From assembly GCF_048771995.1 (NCBI RefSeq), contig NC_133063.1:59555310-59619309 (forward strand): 64,000 nucleotides of DNA. The letters are read 5' to 3'. Shown here in pieces: positions 24,991 through 38,065 of the stretch. The translations under genes were made by a program, and so were the position numbers. The stretch is from Taeniopygia guttata. Lineage: Eukaryota; Chordata; Aves; Passeriformes; Estrildidae. The first letter of the stretch is position 1; every line of letters starts with the position of its first letter. The notes under the pieces are model-generated. The model was given only the letters and a program-made list of their open reading frames with translations. It had not been told where the DNA came from and did not search any database.

Positions 24991-27934
24991 GTGTATTAGG
25001 ACCACTGTGCAGTAATCTGTTATAAAACAGCTGGAGTCAGTAATCCTGTGTTATATGCAGCCTAAAATGTCTCCACCTGAGTTTTTAACACAATACTTAC
25101 TCTTAGTGAAGATCTCATTTCTTAATATCATATGTTTTTTCATGGGCAATTTACAGAATGCTACTCACAAAAGGCATAGAACATGTGCATCTATAGACCA
25201 TCTATAAAGCACCTATACCTATACATTCCTCTTATAGGTCTGTACCCTGCTACCTACCCATGTCAAGACTGACTTGGAATTTCCCTTAGAAACACTTGGC
25301 TGTGGGAAGACTAGGCTTGGCAGTAGCAGTAGAGGATTCCTGACAGACCAGTTCTTTGACTCAACAAGTCAGATGATAACTAAATTGCTGCTCAAGCTAA
25401 CAGCGTGCACATATGCAAGAATTCTGTTCATTATCAAAAGACACAATCATGACACTGATTACTACCTGGTTATTGTGAAATATACCATGAGACATTTAAT
25501 GGGAGCTCTGAGGTGAATGGAGTGCATACAACATTTGAAAAAAAAACAATAGAAATATGCAGCACAAAGAGACTTTTTGTAATTGTTAATAGAGATGTCT
25601 GCTCCTTAAGTGCAGTCAGAAGAGTGGGGACGAGCTCTCTTCCTACCCTAACACAAAGGGCTGAGAAGCCCTATCAGTATCCATGTTATGCCTTGTCTTG
25701 GAATCTGAGCCAGCTTCCACAAAGGAAAAAGGCAATGTTAAAAAAGTAACCAGCTTAATAAATGCAAGAGGGAAATAGAGATGGCATATAAACAGCTATA
25801 AAGCAGAGCTGGGAAATGAGCTACAAACTTCTATTCTAACTGGAAACATAAATCAAATGCAATATAACAAAGGTTCTCTGCAAGCATTTGTTTATGGCTG
25901 AAAGCTCCAGAGAGCCAAAGCCAGTGTGTGGTTGACTCAGAGATGCTCCACAGAAGTTTGTCAGCCTGTTTCAGTGCCTTGCTGGGAAACTGGCTCAGAG
26001 ACCAATGTACTTGAATCTTTCCATTTCAGGGGAAGGATTACAATAGAAAATTAGTTTAGCATTTATGAAGAAGGAATAGAAAGCAAAAAGCTTGATTTCT
26101 TTTAAGTTTAAGAAAAAATAAAATGCTGATATCAATATTCACAAAACAGCTAAAATGTAGCAGACCTGTAGAGCTGTTCACCCACCAGAAAAAAAATAGT
26201 CTCAGCACTTAAGTCATCTTCCCTCCCCACTCTTTCACCACTAACCTCTGTTCCTGCTTTTCTGGTGTCCTTAAGACTTGGTCATTTCAGTGGTCTGAAG
26301 TTAGACTATTTATCATTCTCTTCTGCTTTTGAGCTAGGCTACATAAGACTTAACCACAACAGTAGATAAAAGACCTGAAAACCCATCTCACCCAGCCCGA
26401 GGCCTTCAGCTGATATCAGCTGCAGCAGTGCTGCTATTCAGCTATCCCCTTTTGGCTAGGGTGATTCTCTGTAGATGTTCTGGTACTTGTCCAGACTGCT
26501 CAAACATTTTGGAGAAAGAGTAAAAAATCTATTTCTTTACTGACCCTTCCAAATAACCAGTGACTTGAAGTCAGCAGCTGCTAAGAAGAATGAGACTCCT
26601 ATGTTTACACAAAGAACACAGAGTTTGTGACAAGTTCCTGTGTCAGCATATTTCCCCTGGAAATAACATTGTCATTGCTGTTTACTTTTGCCACCTTAAT
26701 GTAAGAATGGACATTATCAGTGCTGGGGGCTGTGGGAAAATACCCCATCAGGGCAAGGCAATCTCAAATAAAGAAGCAGTGGGAGAGATGGGACCTCTAA
26801 AGAATCGCCATTGGTGGGGTAGAAAAGGTTCACAGAAAAAGAGCTTTGAATACATTTCAAAAGTGGAAATATCTCACTTTGCTTCCATGGCAACAATGCC
26901 TATGTAAATCCCAGATGAATAATAAGTACAGAAAAGCAAGTGACAAGTTGCAGTAAGGATTGGTGGGTTCCAATTGTTATCATGGTATAAGAGGCATAGA
27001 TTTCTGAGGAAAAGTGAAAGAAACACAAGAGAATAACTAATGGGTTTGTTGGTGTAGATCTAAAACATCTGGTCATGAATCCACATCTGCATGGAGAGGC
27101 GTGCTCAGGTGTACCCACAGCAGGGCTTTGCCAATCTGAATCAGTTAGTCCAGTTGCAGTTGCTGCTGTTTCCTTCCCCTTTAGTACTTTGTTACAATCA
27201 AATCTGAGGTTGGGAATAGGAGCCAAATTTTTATGTCTCTGGCTCAACTTGTATTTCTTTATAGAAAACAATGCTTACAGTAATAGTGGACAACAACCCA
27301 ACCCTCTGGAGGAGAGACTAAACCAACCATTATCTATTTCACTGAAACCCCCTTGAAAGGTCTATGTGTCTGTGACAGTGTCTTGTGAGGTACATAATTT
27401 TCATTCTATTCACTAGCTTATTTTAAATGAATTAGTCTTGTACTTGCAGAGAAGGGAGCTGGACCAGACTCACTTCCTAGGGAAATCTGCTGCTTCCCTA
27501 TACTTGGGTTAAAGACATGAAAAGAAAGCTTCCTACCCTGTTATGGATCTTGGATTATTATCCATTATTGATTTTTTTTTTCATTAGACAGTGATGAAGT
27601 TGCAATAAGTAGTCCAATAACAATTGAGAGAGACTTCAGGGCCTTAGAAGGATTCATTAGGGAATCATGAACACAAGAAATGTTCTTTTCTTTCCTTCCA
27701 CTTGAAGGGGAAAGATGGAAGAAGAAGAATGAAGACCCAGCACGATTAATACTGGACTCGAAGGCTGGTGTCACTGGCAGAAATTGTTCTTTTTTATTAT
27801 GAGATAGTCTACATGACACCAAGCCTGCTGGCAACATATGGGGTATGCCTTTCCTAAGAGGAGAAAAGGATCTTTGTGGGGGAGTTGGCAGGGCGAGCAC
27901 CGGCCATGTGAAATTTAGCTAAGGCAGTACTGGA
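24991..27934. other. Unique sequence, no gene found
   Basis: No recognised exon or repeat body. Frames of 105 and 123 codons at 26590-26907 (plus) and 26900-27271 (minus) match nothing I know and have no convincing splice context. Confidence 0.5.
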
Positions 27935-28520
27935 TTCTCCACCTAGGGTGGGGTACCTGATTATGCATAAAACTGGAGGGAAGAGAGCAGGCCCTGCAGA
28001 AAGAGATATGTTGTTTAGAGTTGATGGCTAGTTGAATATGGGTCAGCAGTGTGCTGTAGCAGCAAAGAAGGCTAGCTGTGTGTTGGCGAGCATCAGGCAC
28101 AGCATTGCTGTGGTAGGTGATGGTCCCACTCTGCAATGCACTGATGCGGCCTCGCACCGACGTGCCTCCACATCAGAAGGACATCAGACTGTGTCTGCAG
28201 GAGACTGTCTGCTCAGCAGCAAGACTTGGGATGAGTGTCTGAGGTCACTTGGTTTGCTCAGCTTGGAGAAGGCTGAGGGGTGACCACAGGGCAGCCTACA
28301 GCTTCCTCAAGGAGGAAAACAGAAACCGCATCAGGAGAAGTTCACACTGGGCATTATGAAAAGGTTCTTCACTGAAACAGGCTCCCCAGGGAGTGCCACA
28401 GCTCCATGCCTGTCAGAGCTCTTTTGTGTGACACTTTGGGTTATGTGGTTAAGTTTTAGGTAATCATTTGAGGAGCAGGGAGTTGGACTGGGTGATCCAT
28501 ATTGGGTAGTTACCTCAACA
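27935..28520 (+). mobile_element. CR1 LINE fragment, plus strand
   Basis: The segment follows the CR1 RT C-terminal region in order. The part equivalent to the 'cctgcagaaaggga' stretch is near 27990. The 'cagcagtgtgctgtagcagc' region follows at about 28043. The 'aagaaggacatc' equivalent is near 28176 and the 'ttggagaaggctgagg' region near 28264. The 3' untranslated end finishes with 'ttggactgggtgatcc' near 28483-28498. Frameshifts and stops disrupt every frame, and the terminal octamers are eroded. Confidence 0.8.
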
Positions 28521-31500
28521 GCTCCCTTGTCATTGCCTAGAGGACACAGAACAAAAATGGTAGCTGGCGTTCAGCTTGCCCTAGACCAAATTTGGTTAAG
28601 TGGGACTCAGCCATAGCTAGACTCAAGATGCTGAGCCTTGTCCTTCAGTGATCCACCCAGCCAGTGGAGATGCTATGGCCAGGAGCACAGAAAAGGAGTG
28701 CAGAGGTCTGCAGAGGTCATGGACCTGCTATTTGACTTCAGATTCCTTTGCATCAATTTATTAAAAAACACAAAAGAATAAAACTGATGAAAGCAAATAC
28801 TGAGCATAAAAATACCATATATAAACTAAGCACCCGTAACTGTTTGTAAGTTTCAGCTCGCAAGAATTTCATAAAAGCTGCTTTGACTAAATGTGCAGAG
28901 CTTCCACCACTCAGTTTAACACAATTACAGATCTCTTACCTCTATTCAAAACTCCATGTCTCACAAATATGTCCAGGATGCTTTCCATTCTTTCAGATTG
29001 ACAGAGTCTTGGAAACTGCATCACTGGTGGCCAACTGACCAGCACACCCTTGTATCTGCTTCTCTTTTTTCCCAGGTTTTGGAGTTTCAAAGCCACAGTT
29101 TAGAAAAAATTATTAAAAATTATTATTTCCTATTCCATGACAGTTTGTGGTTTGCTATCCTAACTACATTTAAGCAGCATAACTTGTTCATCAGAAACAA
29201 ACAATTTGCTGTGATTTGTTGCCTTCTTGTAATTAGACCCTTCTGCATTTTTATTTGCTTTCTAGTCTCCTCATTGTGATACACTTAAAATGTAGAATAG
29301 ACTTCTTCCTCATTAGCTTCACAATGTTTTCAAACACATGATTGGGTCTTCTTTTATTCATGGTAGTAAATTAGTTCTGTCATATACTTTTGCAAAGAAA
29401 AAAAAAAAAAAAGAATATATATTTGGAAATTTAAAATAATTCATAACAAACCTTGAATAATCTCACAACCCTTCTGTGACTATGCCAGCAAAAGAGCTGT
29501 TCTAAATCAGTCCACAGTTCTGCTTAGTCCCCTGATTTGTTTCTAATGCTTATAAAAGTATAAAGTATGGAGTACCTGTTCCTAGTAACCTAGACCTCCT
29601 GAGATAAATATTGCATGGGGTTTGGTTGATGTTTCCTTTGCCTAATACCTTTTCACTCTCTTTATGCTTTTTGACAGATTATCCTCTGACAATGCATTTC
29701 AGGGTTTGATTTTGAGCTGGCTGTAAGGGGATTTGCTCTGAGGTTTTTGTTCTTCTTTAGTGCCTCTCAGCAGTCATGCTATGACCCACAATGAATTAAG
29801 AGATCCCTCTTGTTCTCTGATATTTCAGAGGCCCCTGTTACACCACCTATGCACTGCTTTTTTTCCTGAGTGGAAAATATAAGCTCTTTTCATGTGCCAG
29901 ACGCTCCTCACCTCTCATCACCTCAGCTCCCTTCCTCCATGCTGACTCCCACTGGGTGCAGACCCACAGGCAGTGAGGCCGAGCCGAGTGGTGTGCCAGG
30001 AGAGCAGGCTGCACCTTTGTGCCTAGCCTGCTGGACTCCAAATAAAGCTCTTTTCCAGAAGGGCCGGAGGGGCTGGGTGCACATATGTCTCTGAGCAGCA
30101 GGACAGCTGGCTGCTGGAAAGGGCCATTGCTGAGGCATATGGTCTTTTGATGTCCTTCCATGCTTTGTGGGTCCAAGGCGTAGCAGCACCACATCTGTGC
30201 TGCAGAAACCCAGCGTCTCCATGATGTGTTGTGGCTCCCACAGCTGTGGAAAGCTGCAGGCACCAGGGCAGGATGGGATCAGCAGGACTCCTCCAGGGCA
30301 ATGCATGTTCTACTCCTGCCCAAGCGCCTGCTTCTAGTCACTGGTAATGGGACACCCAGGGTCTTTGCACACTTGGGGTCCCTACTGTCCACAGTACAGT
30401 CCCTGTGATTTTTCTAGAAATCCTCCAGGCCAACAGACACCAACAGGAACCCTGTTTATTTTCCACAGAAACCCAGCCTGTCCCTTGGAAGTGACAGACA
30501 AAAGCAAGGTGTTGGTATTATGTCAGAAGAAGAAAAGCAAATTTCTGTACTACTTCATGCAGGTGCCTTGGAAAAAAAATGAGTGCTTCTCAAAAGCTGG
30601 GGAAAATGCTGCTGGACATATCTCTGTGTCTTTGGCTCTAGGCCAAGTACTGTCCCTGGCCAGGGAGAGAGAAATTGGAATGAACCATCATTTCTGGGGC
30701 TCAGGGGTTTCTCTATGTAGCTTCTGAGTCCTGCAACACACTTTGCAACCTGACCACAGCATAGTTGTTTTCTGCTCTGTGTCTATTTTTATAGTAAAAA
30801 AGAACTGAGAGATGGCCCTGACACCATAGAGATAGGTTCCAAGACTGGCTGGATGCACTTGACCTGGTGGTATCAGCATCCAGTCCTGTGCTGTGCTCTA
30901 GTATTGCCTCAACCCTAGCAAGCTTTGGGCAGAGTAGGACAGTGAGGCTGCAGCAACAGCCCCCTTGACATCTCTGGTCTATTATAAGGTGAGATTTTAA
31001 AAGCTTGCTTTGTCACAGTATGATCTAGGTAAGCCTGCATAGAGTTTTCCTTTCTCTTCCTCTCTCTTTTTTCATAACCTGTCATATTTACAACAGACTA
31101 GAAAAAATAAATTGAGCTTTTCAGAGCTGAATATTCTGAAATGTGTTTTAAAGAAGGAACAATGTAAACCAGCCTTATGTGTGTGCAATTTTCAAATTAT
31201 TCACCAAAGTCCAAGCTACAAAGTCACTGAGACATGCAAGCACTGCAGATGTGGTCTCCCGTCCGGCTCTGACAGCAGCAATATGCCAACAGCTGTACTT
31301 AATAAAAAACAGCATGCCAGTGTTGATGGGAGATGCAAAAAAAATACGTAGTCTAAGAAAGAAAAAGAAGAAAAAGAAAAAAACCTTATACATTTGTTGA
31401 TTATGAGATTTCTTGCCAGTTATTTCTTTTTTTAATTCACTGTGTTATGAAGTAGTTATATATTTTAACATTTTTAAAATTTCCCTTAAAAGCAACATGA

Positions 31501-34022
31501 AAATATATTGAGCAAAGAGATTAAAAACAATTGATAACCAAGAATCAGGATCCATGCTCTACTTAAAGCAGCACTTTTATTATCACATGAGAATTGAGCT
31601 AGTATGAGCACATTATCAGGCCAAGTGGCTTGACATTGAGAGGGAGAGAGAGACAGAGAGACCCTACTAAACAGCCAGGAAGTGTCCTTTGTAGTTCTAA
31701 ACACAAACACATTTATGAGCTGAAAGTGTGTTTCAGATTGTATTACAAAGTGGGATTCCATATGGCAGCTGAGGTCCATAGGATGGACTATGGATGACTC
31801 AGGAAGTCAAGATGAAAAGATCAGCACAGTTTATTGAACAGGACTGTTGGTTTCTGATGCACCTTTAGCTTCATGGTTTGAACAGGCAGACTTACAAACT
31901 GGCAGAGCGTGAAACACCTCTTGCATTAGCTGGAAATCATGACTACATTTTTCAAAGATTTACTTTCTGGTAAAAAAACATACAATAGTCCAGCTCCTGG
32001 TAAGGTGATTTTGTATGTGGGATTTTATATAGGGAATAGACAATAGGACATCTGATGGATTACAGCTATAAAATGTCTCTGTAGAAAACTGGCAATAAAA
32101 AAGGCCAGAAAATAGGTATGGACCAAACATTTTTATGAGACTTAGGAGTTTCAAAGCAACTTTTTAAACAGTCCTTTTAGGTGATAAAGAAAGCGGTAAA
32201 CTTACCTCTTTCACATATCTGAAAAATAAGTAAACAAAGTGCTGCCCAAACTGGAAATAATTTGTATTTCCTTTCTACTTTGACAGTTGTTTTTCCTTCC
32301 TTTGCTTGCTGAAGCAAAAGCCAAACTCTGTGCAAACACCTGGCAGTAACAGCACCTGGAGGAAGCTACGCATCCCTCTGAAATTCCTCTGGGGTGGGCT
32401 CTGGAGTGGAACTTCAGCCCCAGAAAAGTCAGCTGTGAAGCTTGAGCAGAGAGACCCACCTGTCCCAGGAGAAGGGAAGCTCCTGGAGCTGCCCACCTCT
32501 GCCCACAGCAGCATCCCTTCCTGTCCTGGCCAGCAGACTGGCCTTGAAGCTGGCTACTGGTGAATGACAAAGTATCTACTTTATTTTGGAGTATTGAGTG
32601 GGAAAAAATATGGTTCTTTTAGTTCTAGTCATTCTTTTAAATTCCTGGGTTTGTGTCATTTGTGGTCATAAATTAATTTATTTCAGAGGTGGAAGAATAT
32701 GATAAAAGACACCACAGCTTCCCCACAGAGATTCTGATCTCTGTCACTTTTTTCACAGGGGTCTCTATGTACAAAGGGTCATCCCCAGGTTTCTCTCTGA
32801 AGTTAACAGGCAATGTTGTTCCAGATCAAGAGTGGACAACAGGATCTAAAAGTGATCAGCCTTTACAAATATGTCTAAGTGGAGCCAGAAAGAAACTACC
32901 AAACAAAAGAGCAAACAAAGGTGGGCCTGTGGAAGGTGTGTTTGACAGCAGGGCCTCGTTGCTGCCGTCAGAATGCCAGTGAACCACGGCAAGGATCAGT
33001 CTGAACTTGAATGAGGTCTTTGGGTAGTTCTGCAGCCTAACTATAGGCTGCAAAGCCTTCTCCATGCAGTATAAAGACAGGTCTCTGGAAAAGTGCTTTC
33101 CTGAGCCATTCAGGCTTTTTCCCTTGCTCAGCATGGTACAGTATTCCCTCCACGGCACTCAGGGGAAGGCTGTGAAGTCTGAGGCATGGAGAGCTGTGCC
33201 AGGACCTGCATGTGAGGCCAAACCATCTGTGGCTTCAGGCACAGCCTAGGCAGCGTCCCTCAGCCCTGGGAAGGTGTGCTCTCCCAGCCCACACAGCCTC
33301 AGCAGCAGACTGTGGCCAGTCCCCTGACACCCCACTCCTGCACCAGCCTTGCCATTTTCTGCACCCCAGGGGAATGGCAGTGGCTGAGCTCCAGGGCTGG
33401 TGGAGCAAAAGCTCAAGCAGCTCAGCGGGCAGGCTTTGAGGGGGCAGCAGAAAATGCTTCATAAAGAAAGGGAAAGTCATGTACCAGTCAGCAGGGCAAA
33501 GAAAGAAATGAAGGAGCACAGGCATTAGAACTAATGCCCACTCAGTGAGCCATGAGATGAATGCAGCGAGGGAGGTAGACTCCGAGAGCCTGTAGGGTGC
33601 CTGAGCCAAAGAAAAGCAGAGGAAAGGGAGCTCAAAGGTGTGGCAACCACACAGGGGAAGCCGGCAACCCATCTGGAGAAGATCAAGCACCCATAAAACC
33701 TCAGGGAGCAGATTCAGCTCTTGGTGAACTTGTTAAAGCTTTGACTTCTAGTACATAAAAAAAGAAGAATGTTTGGCCTGTTTCAAAGAGAGGAAGTGAC
33801 TGGCTGGCAGTCCAAAACCCAGCAGAACCACTGTGTCTGACCTGTCTTGTGTGAATCCATAGTACTCCCCAGAAGATCCCTCTGCCAAGATGATTTTATC
33901 AGCATGAATATGCAATGATGAGTGCCCGCTTTTCTGCTTTACCATGTGTAATTGAGATGGGGACAGTAATAGCTTGAATTTTAGGGAAGTTTTTAAATAC
34001 CTCAATATCTGTATTTTTACAG
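28521..34022. other. Unique sequence, no gene found
   Basis: Mostly unclassified. An A15 run lies at 29398-29412. A GC-richer block at about 29860-30480 has frames open on both strands (for example 29847-30263 minus). It contains an AATAAAG hexamer near 30041, which could be a relic LTR polyadenylation signal, but I cannot confirm that. An A-rich GAAAAA-type stretch lies at about 31356-31383. A second GC-richer block at 33225-33690 likewise has frames on both strands and no identity. Confidence 0.45.
29398..29412. repeat. Poly(A) run, 15 A
   Basis: Simple homopolymer in AT-rich sequence. No retrocopy body was recognised upstream. Confidence 0.9.
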
Positions 34023-34154
34023 TTGCATGTTGCACTTTGTGACTTTGGTCTGCTTCATCTTCTGTAAATGCCTGGTCCTGTTCAACACAGCTACAAAGCT
34101 GCTGACACATCCTGACAGTGCTCAGGATCTCGATGCAGATGAAGTCGCTGGCAG
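34023..34154 (+). other. Weak candidate exon with hydrophobic stretch
   Basis: The 132 bp are preceded by a T-rich acceptor ending in TTTTTACAG and followed by a strong donor (CAG followed by GTGAGT). One frame is open throughout. It encodes a hydrophobic run of about 18-20 residues (from LHFVTLVCFIF onward), then a polar acidic tail containing DLDADEVAG. That is the layout of a transmembrane plus cytoplasmic-tail exon. The frame exits with two bases and joins in frame to the candidate exon at 39073. I do not recognise the protein, and the other two frames contain stops. Decoy exons of this kind occur by chance, so this remains a hypothesis. Confidence 0.18.
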
Positions 34155-36645
34155 GTGAGTCCTAAAAAGGTCACAGTGGTTGTGCAAGGGATGTGCCTGC
34201 AGGGTCAGGGAGTGCTGGTGCCATGCTGACTGGGTGGCTTTTAAATCCTAATGTCTGAGAAATTTGCTATCAGTGGACACCCTTTCTAGGTTTTGTCCCA
34301 AGGTATTTCTTCTCAAATCAATGTCAGAGGCTGCTAATTCGTCTTCACTCATCTAAGACTCAACAAAATGAATTATCCTCTAAGACTCAATGAGTTTAAT
34401 TTATTGTTTGCAGTCTGAGAACCAGATGGGATCTGAAAAACTACTTTTTTTTTTTTTTTTTTACAAGGGCAGAAATAGGTTCTGCCTTTTTGTTTTACTT
34501 AGCCTTACATTATTTAATCTTATTTATTTTATTTATAACCTTACAACCTGTGTATAGTGTTACTCTGTATTGAGTAAAGGAAGAACCTTGCTGGCTTTCC
34601 ATTTTTATTTCCATTTTCCTTTTAGCAGACAGACAGGGCTCAGTAGGAAGCTGTTACCAGTGTAATTACTGCTGTAGATGAAAGAGTGTCCCCAAAAAGG
34701 GATTAAAGAGAAAATTTCTGTCATGGCAACCACTAGTACAGGAAATCTGGACAGCTGAGATGCTGGAGTATTTTGAAACCAGATTAGGAAAGAGGTGTAG
34801 CTTTTGACACTGCTGCTCATGTGTGGGTGCTAATTAGGGAGAGGAAGGGCTAGCTGGAGGGTGATGGACACATGGAGTCTTCGCAGAGAAGTTTTTCAGT
34901 TTCATCTGGTGGATGAGGACATCTATTGTTGCAAGCTTGGGTTTGGTTCAGCAAGTAAAAGTTCAGCTAAACCAATCCAGAAAGATTTCTCAGAATCTTT
35001 CTGGACATCCAGAAACTCTCTCCTCAGCTTTACTTTCCCCTATCCTAAATAAAGAAATAGAAAATCCAAAAGACAACATAATGCAAACCTAATCTTCCCT
35101 GACAAGCCATGTGTATCTTGCTGCCTGAAAAACTGTCTATTATAGTTTGCATGAAGTCTGTACCTTAATGCAGTTACTCAGATCTTTGTCTAGAACTTGT
35201 CAAAATTTGATGGTATTCTCCCAGTTTGCTCTCTGCATCAAGACTATTAAATTGAAATTTTTCTTATCACAGAAAACCTGATTTTGTAGAAAAGAATGGA
35301 TACAGAGACATAAATAGGTGCCATAACCTGAATTTTTAACCAGTAGCTGAAGTATTCTCTATAGAAATTATTCCCTTTCCCTTTATCCTTTAAGGTAGCA
35401 CAAAATGCACACTGCCCACATATTTGAACAAGACAGGCATCCAAATCTCTCTCCAAGGCCAGGTCAAAAGTGAATCTCAAAAATCTAAATCCAAAGCTGG
35501 ATTTGCACAGCTCTAAATTTAATTCACTACAACAGCAAATGCTCTCAAAGTCTCAGACATCTTGAATGCACTGCTGTAGATTTGAACTCCAGGGCACCAG
35601 ACTATTTTCCCACAGAGTTCTTCAGCAGCAGCAACAGTAAATCTTGACTCTGATGAAGTTGTACATCTTTGTAATTTTTTTAACCATAAAATTACTCTTT
35701 TTGAGGGAGAGACTTTGCAATGCTGGTGATTGGAGTAAAGGGGTTCACGTTTAGCTGCTCATGTAATAATTATACAAGTGTTATAAAAGTGATGGGGAGA
35801 GTTCAGGAAAAACTATCACAGTCAGGGACCTGTAGCAGTTGCACATTTCTGATCACCCTATTGCTTTGCCTGTGTACAAAGGAAATGGGACCCCTGCTAG
35901 AAAGATTGCAGTTGCAGGCAGAACTGTGGCTCAGAGAGAAGGTCCTAGCATGTATTTTTGGCATGAGAAAATTATCATGTATGAAAAATCTGGACTGCTC
36001 AACAAGCAGTCCAGAGCTCATACACTGGGGAATATTGCTACAGATGTCAGTTGCAAAGGAATTACAGTCTCTTGGGATGGCTGAGAGATTACCTTATTTT
36101 TTCCCATCAAATGCTGTATTCATTAGGGATGGTCAAAATCAGATCTTCTTAGACGTGCCAAGTTTGGTACTCCATCTGGACAAGAAGTCAAAATAAAATC
36201 TTATTGATGGAATTAGAAGTGATGAAACAGCAGTATATTTTGTTCAAACTCTTGAGCTAAATAAAATTATTCAGAATATCTGGCATAAAACATCTCTCAT
36301 TATAAATTTCATTATAAATTTCTTTTATTCTGTGACCTCAAGTGAGTGAGCCTTGGTTCATGCACATAATTATGCATGGTTCTTCTTGAAGGCTGAGAAC
36401 TGTTTTAGCACAAGCCTGGCCATAGAAGAAAGGCAGTGCAGGGTACACTTTGGACCTTGCCATAACTTCACTCCTCTGCCATCCCCAAATAGGGGGAAAG
36501 CCATCCTAAACTACCCTTCCTCACATCAGCTCTTGCAGCTGCAGACAGAAGAGATTCAGCTTTGATTTTGGCTTTTGCTGGCATTTCTGCAATGATGGTT
36601 GCTCAGAAAATTGTATTTATATATTATCATATATCATAATATATG
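34155..36645. other. Unique sequence, no gene found
   Basis: A 158-codon frame at 35720-36196 (plus) overlaps an 81-codon frame in another phase and a minus-strand frame. I recognise none of them and regard them as chance frames. The last 25 bp before the AATAG array contain an AT palindrome (ATATTAT at 36621-36627 with ATAATAT at 36636-36642). Confidence 0.5.
34445..34462. repeat. Poly(T) run, 18 T
   Basis: Uninterrupted homopolymer, with no recognisable retrocopy on the minus strand. Confidence 0.9.
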
Positions 36646-36770
36646 AATAGAATAGAATAGAATAGAATAGAATAGAATAGAATAGAATAGAATAGAATAG
36701 AATAGAATAGAATAGAATAGAATAGAATAGAATAGAATAGAATAGAATAGAATAGAATAGAATAGAATAG
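36646..36770. repeat. Perfect (AATAG)25 array, the ATTCT/AGAAT motif class
   Basis: Twenty-five uninterrupted AATAG units (125 bp). In another register and on the opposite strand this is ATTCT, the motif expanded in human spinocerebellar ataxia 10 and known to unwind easily. ATTCT is also the first five bases of the CR1 tail octamer, so a CR1 tail is a possible seed. No CR1 body flanks this array, however. An AT palindrome abuts it on the left. Confidence 0.98.
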
Positions 36771-37981
36771 AATAATTGGTGCTTAGGAAAATCTACCTGA
36801 TTTCTGATAAATATTAAAGTTACCAGGACATCACTGCTTAGGTGGAAGTAGTTGCATTTTGCATTTATGCTTTACAAAGCATAAAATTATTGTGTTGATC
36901 CAGTCTCAAGCAAAAATATCCTACTTTCTCTTATTTACTCCCAGACAGGGAGCATGCAGGGAAAATCGCATCAGAAGCCTACCCCTTTTGTTCTCTAGGT
37001 GGGTAGAACAGGTGGCTTTCCCCAAAATAGACTCTGAGTGCAGGAAAAACATATTTATTGTAAAAATCAGATAATAATCAGCTTTCTTCATGATCTTTGA
37101 ACTACCAAACATGGCATGCTGCTGATGTCTGTACAAAACTGGAGGAGATAGGAATTGGGTAAGAATAAACCTAGGAAAAATGGTAAAACTAATTTCTGGG
37201 AGGCCTATATCTGACCATGACTGCCTTTCTCATAGATGTTGAACCAGCCTTCCCCTGGGATGTTCATATAACCAATCATTAGAAAATCTGGCATGTTCCT
37301 TTTGTGGTGCTACAAGATAATGCTCTGTATGAGTCATGGGAGAGTGGATAATAAACACAGTGGGTCTTCCTAGTATTAATGGTCAACAGCTTACTGATAC
37401 TACACCTGATAGTTAAGAGCGCTACCGTTTTATCATGCAAGAAGCTTATTTGAACTCCTGTTCCTGTAAGTGTGTTTTCCTGATAATTTTCAATTACATG
37501 TTCTTGATAGCTGCCTAATTTCATTATTATTCTTCAGTGAAGTGTTTTAATTTTCTTTTCTTCTTATCTTGAAGGGACCAAGGAAATTTGCAACTGTCTT
37601 TTGATTTTTTGGAAATATTACTCTCCACAGAAAAAATAGTCAGTTGTAATTATGACTTAGTTGTAACATGCTGAGTTTTTGTTCTTTTGTTCTCTTCAGA
37701 CTTCACCCTTGTGTGTTGATTGTGCTTCTCACAGACTTTAAGAAAATCAAATTTCTTTAAATATTTGTGTTAGAGGAAGTATTTGAATCCAAACTATAAG
37801 AGGGGAGAAACAGAGAAATTAAAAAATGCAATAAATGCCTCCAAGGGGCAAGTGAACAGCCTTGAGATACTTGAAGAACTGTGGTTTTCTGTGTTTAGAT
37901 GAGAAACTGCATGTCCAGTAGTTTGTAAACAGTGCAGATTTTTCATCTGCTGTCCAAAGGGCGAATAGATAAATGATGACA

Positions 37982-38065
37982 GGCTTTGAAATTTGGGATA
38001 ATGAAAAGTAACAGATCTACAAGGGCTTTGAAATTTGGGATAATGAAAAGTAACAGATCTACAAG
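37982..38065. repeat. Perfect 42-bp tandem duplication
   Basis: A 42-bp unit beginning GGCTTTGAAATTTGGG occurs twice back to back (37982-38023 and 38024-38065) without a mismatch. A 5-bp start of a third copy follows (GGCTT, 38066-38070). Identity between the copies implies a recent event or an assembly artefact. Confidence 0.97.

Noticed and set aside
29847-30306. Several overlapping frames of 92-138 codons on the minus strand, with AATAAAG nearby on the plus strand
   Set aside because: Multiple phases are open together, which indicates composition and not coding. The AATAAAG alone is too weak to call an LTR or a gene end.
32759-32920. Splice-bounded open segment with a good acceptor (TTTTTTCACAG)
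   Set aside because: Its exit phase does not join in frame to the next candidate exon at 34023 (a stop follows), and the donor is weak.
33235-33690. 151-codon minus-strand frame in a GC-rich patch
   Set aside because: GC richness lowers stop density on both strands; the opposite strand is also open.
35720-36196. 158-codon plus-strand frame
   Set aside because: No recognised family and no convincing splice or promoter context. Overlapping frames exist on both strands, and its length is within reach of chance for 64 kb.
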